Assembly (NCBI GenBank): GCA_000435195.1
Contig: FR880249.1
Coordinates: forward strand, 1 to 7,028
Direction: 5' to 3'
From: Clostridium sp. CAG:169
GTDB taxonomy: Bacteria; Bacillota; Clostridia; Oscillospirales; Ruminococcaceae
Length of the DNA stretch: 7,028 bases
Translations under genes and position numbers: made by a program
Shown here: piece after piece, positions 5,536 through 7,028 of the stretch
How positions within the stretch are numbered: position 1 is the first letter of the stretch
How the letters are laid out: every line of letters starts with the position of its first letter
Notes under the pieces: model-generated
Database searches by the model: none
What the model was told of the DNA's origin: nothing
Seen by the model: only the letters and a program-made list of their open reading frames with translations

Positions 5536-5940
5536 ATGAACCGAGAAAACAAACGAAAACAGTACGAAAAAGGATATTATCGAACCCATGCCTGCCACGA
5601 CAGCTTTACCTGCAAGGTCTGCGGCTGGATGGTAGGACCCAACGGAGCCGGCAGCGACCATCGCAACCATTGTCCCAACTGCCTGCACAGCCTGCACGTC
5701 GATGAGGAACCGGGTGACCGAGCGTCCTGCTGCGGTGGAATCATGGAGCCGATTGCCGTCTGGGTGAGAAAAAACGGCGAGTGGGCAATCATCCACCGCT
5801 GTCGTCAATGTGGCAAGCTTTCTTCCAATCGAGTTGCCGCAGATGATAATCCTTTAAAATTGATGTCTATCGCCATGAAACCGGTCGCACAGCCGCCGTT
5901 CCCTTTGGACCGCCTGGAAGGCATGACCCACCTTGGCTGA
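5536..5940 (+). CDS. RNHCP-domain zinc-binding protein
   Basis: Small soluble protein of 134 residues named for the motif it carries: DHRNHCPNCLHS at 41-52. Other likely metal ligands are Cys26-x2-Cys29 (FTCKVCG), the motif's Cys46 and Cys49, Cys65-Cys66, and Cys89-x2-Cys92 (HRCRQCG). Together these can form two zinc sites, making a compact zinc-ribbon pair. The first 18 residues are basic (NRENKRKQYEKGYYR), so nucleic-acid or ribosome binding is possible. The biochemical role of the family is not known to me. The start ATG 5536 has AGGAGG (5520-5525) 10 bases upstream. The frame stays open upstream to about 5428 but has only a TTG there and no ribosome binding site. Expressed from the promoter at 5338 through the leader described above, and ends before a strong terminator stem. 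Confidence 0.9.
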   Translation: MNRENKRKQYEKGYYRTHACHDSFTCKVCGWMVGPNGAGSDHRNHCPNCLHSLHVDEEPGDRASCCGGIMEPIAVWVRKNGEWAIIHRCRQCGKLSSNRVAADDNPLKLMSIAMKPVAQPPFPLDRLEGMTHLG

Positions 5941-5967
5941 TGATTCACTACAAAAACAATATTTTAA

Positions 5968-6008
5968 AAACAAGCCCGTGCAAAAATGTTTTTTGCACGG
6001 GCTTGTTT
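5968..6008. terminator. Long bidirectional terminator stem between convergent genes
   Basis: Arms 5968-5986 and 5990-6008 form 19 perfect pairs around a 3-base loop, with core CAAGCCCGTGC/GCACGGGCTTG. The T-rich flank is modest rightward, for RNHCP, where it is part of the stem. It is better leftward, for the metallo-hydrolase, where TTTTT followed by AAAAT follows the GC-rich core. It separates the converging RNHCP and MBL-fold genes. Confidence 0.85.
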
Positions 6009-6065
6009 GATGACAGGACTTTATGGACCTAAAAAATCACCCTGTTGGGCAGGAGACTTTTCTCT

Positions 6066-6755
6066 CTATAATATGCTTTCCAAATAGCAGAGCAAATCTT
6101 CTTTCGCAAGCGGTTCACAGTGACTAAGGATACAATACTTACAATCTGTCGTCTGAATCATACACATCAAAGATTTTAACTTGTCCTTGTCCATATATCC
6201 GCCGTTAAAGAAATCCTCACTGGTGGAATCCCCTAAAAACAAAACTTTTTCTTCCGGTACATAAACACAAACGGTATCTTCTGAATGCGGCGAAACTGTA
6301 TGAAAAATCCGAGCAGTGATGCCGCCCAAGTCCAGGGTTAACTGATTGGAAAAAGATACGTCAGACAGCACAATATTCAGTTTATCCTGTCCGCAATATT
6401 CTTTCCTAAAGTGAACATCTTCTTTTTTCAGGATTTCGATATAGCCCGGGTCCACTGCCTGCTCCTGCTGGTCTTTGAGAAACCCGTTTGTTTTATCGTG
6501 GGCAATACTGATTCCATTGATAGCGTGCATCCCAAAGGTGTGGTCATAATGCCAGTGTGTGATAACCGTAAAATCCGGCTCATTAAACTGTTCTTCCTCG
6601 ATTGCCCTGTAAAAATCCCGAACATGGGAAGCTGAATATCCGGCATCGACTGCCAGGGAGAATTTATCTCCTTTGAGATAAGCTAACATGGGTCTGTCCA
6701 CTTCAGAATCATGTTCTAAAAAATAGATTCGGTTGGTTAATGGATTCAATCCCAT
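6066..6755 (-). CDS. Metallo-beta-lactamase-fold hydrolase
   Basis: Protein of 229 residues with the complete metal-binding set of the fold. THWHYDH (66-72) gives HxHxDH with His67, His69, Asp71 and His72. His157 in SPHSED, Asp176 in FLGDST and His212 in LSHCEP complete a two-metal site. Strand-loop landmarks such as SLAVDAGYSASH (33-44) precede it as usual. No signal peptide, so a cytoplasmic hydrolase of the glyoxalase-II/lactonase group is more likely than a secreted beta-lactamase; substrate unknown. The ATG at 6755 follows AAAGGTGGG by about 7 bases. Its GC content is far below that of the neighbours: three sampled 60-base stretches gave 32, 38 and 47 percent by my count, against 70 percent in one stretch of the esterase. 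With the tRNA just upstream, recent acquisition is plausible. No convincing promoter was found upstream. Confidence 0.9.
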   Translation of the reverse strand: MGLNPLTNRIYFLEHDSEVDRPMLAYLKGDKFSLAVDAGYSASHVRDFYRAIEEEQFNEPDFTVITHWHYDHTFGMHAINGISIAHDKTNGFLKDQQEQAVDPGYIEILKKEDVHFRKEYCGQDKLNIVLSDVSFSNQLTLDLGGITARIFHTVSPHSEDTVCVYVPEEKVLFLGDSTSEDFFNGGYMDKDKLKSLMCMIQTTDCKYCILSHCEPLAKEDLLCYLESIL

Positions 6756-6849
6756 TTTTGTCCCACCTTTCGGTCAATCATTCCTTACTTTTCTTCTGAT
6801 TTGCTGTGCGATAAAGCACAAAATTCCATTCATCCAAATAAAATCATTC

Positions 6850-6873
6850 TATCCGGCAAACGCTTGCCGGATA
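6850..6873. repeat. Perfect 10-bp inverted repeat upstream of the metallo-hydrolase
   Basis: TATCCGGCAA (6850-6859) and TTGCCGGATA (6864-6873) pair around a 4-base ACGC loop. It lies between the tRNA terminator and the hydrolase start. A short T-run (6874-6877) follows on the plus strand, but no plus-strand gene ends here. On the minus strand only scattered T follow. It may be a leader hairpin, a weak second tRNA terminator or a protein-binding palindrome. A smaller inverted repeat, TGTGC/GCACA, lies at 6805-6820. Confidence 0.55.
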
Positions 6874-6908
6874 TTTTCTGTTCGTAGCTATATTTTTGTA
6901 TAAAACGA

Positions 6909-6942
6909 AAAAACGCTCCGGTCATTCGACCGAAGCGTTTTT
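6909..6942 (-). terminator. Intrinsic terminator of the tRNA-Leu transcript
   Basis: Arms 6909-6923 and 6928-6942 form 15 pairs around a 4-base loop. The single non-matching position is C-A on the plus strand but an acceptable G-U in minus-strand RNA, so the structure works leftward, 5 bases after the tRNA CCA end, and is followed by T-rich sequence (complement of 6902-6913). Confidence 0.85.
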
Positions 6943-6947
6943 GTTCG

Positions 6948-7028
6948 TGGTGCGGATAGCAGGACTTGAACCTGTATGAGTTTAACCTCACTAGAACCTG
7001 AATCTAGCGCGTCTGCCAATTCCGCCAT
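6948..7028 (-). tRNA. tRNA-Leu (anticodon CAG), 5' end cut by window edge
   Basis: On the minus strand the sequence is a class II tRNA. The D-arm region GGCGGAATTGGCAGACGC comes first, then the anticodon stem CTAGA/TCTAG around the loop TTCAGGT, giving anticodon CAG at 6998-7000 (reads CUG). A long variable arm TGAG..CTCA, the T loop GGTTCAAGTCC and acceptor strand TATCCGC with discriminator A and an encoded CCA (6948-6950) follow. About six bases of the 5' acceptor strand lie beyond the right edge. A long variable arm and the CAG anticodon make leucine the firm choice. Confidence 0.95.

Noticed and set aside
6886..6914. Possible promoter for the metallo-hydrolase (ATGACC/TATACA on the minus strand)
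   Set aside because: Both boxes match consensus at only four of six positions, and they overlap the tRNA terminator, so I do not list it.

Overview
The window looks like chromosomal DNA from a moderately GC-rich member of the Clostridia, with the Ruminococcaceae/Oscillospiraceae gut anaerobes as my best guess. The basis is the sigma-A type promoters (TTGACA/TATAAT with 17-base spacers), strong AGGAGG ribosome binding sites, TTG starts, an encoded CCA end on the tRNA, and the protein families present. No taxon can be proved from the sequence alone. There is no phage, insertion sequence or CRISPR array.

Layout. (1) Positions 1-581, minus strand: N-terminal half of a class V cysteine desulfurase that runs off the left edge. 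(2) Positions 582-888: divergent control region with a good promoter on each side, an 11-base-period direct repeat and a 5'-UTR hairpin. (3) Positions 889-3858, plus strand: a tightly overlapping three-gene operon made of an HGGGW/GDSAGG esterase (hormone-sensitive-lipase type), an HxxxDG acyltransferase (condensation/alcohol-acetyltransferase fold) and a zinc-ribbon protein with about six membrane helices. It ends in a terminator that works in both directions. (4) Positions 3910-5236, minus strand: a nucleoside phosphorylase followed by a GNAT acetyltransferase, driven by a perfect-consensus promoter. (5) Positions 5338-5940, plus strand: promoter, an apparent 11-residue leader peptide, an 11-bp hairpin and the RNHCP-domain zinc protein, closed by a 19-bp terminator stem. 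(6) Positions 6066-6755, minus strand: an AT-rich metallo-beta-lactamase-fold hydrolase. (7) Positions 6909-7028, minus strand: the terminator and most of a tRNA-Leu(CAG) gene cut by the right edge.

How the genes work together. The plus-strand triad is the most system-like part. An esterase, an acyl-CoA (or carrier-bound acyl) transferase and a small polytopic membrane protein overlap by 8 and 4 bases, so they are almost certainly co-translated, and they probably add and remove an acyl group on one lipid or envelope substrate. That substrate is not visible here. The second item of interest is the RNHCP leader: a leader ORF with its own good ribosome binding site stands before a hairpin whose CCTCC arm could instead pair with the RNHCP ribosome binding site. 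That is the arrangement expected of a translational attenuator. The remaining genes are ordinary accessory enzymes, and the metallo-hydrolase stands out by its low GC and its place beside a tRNA.
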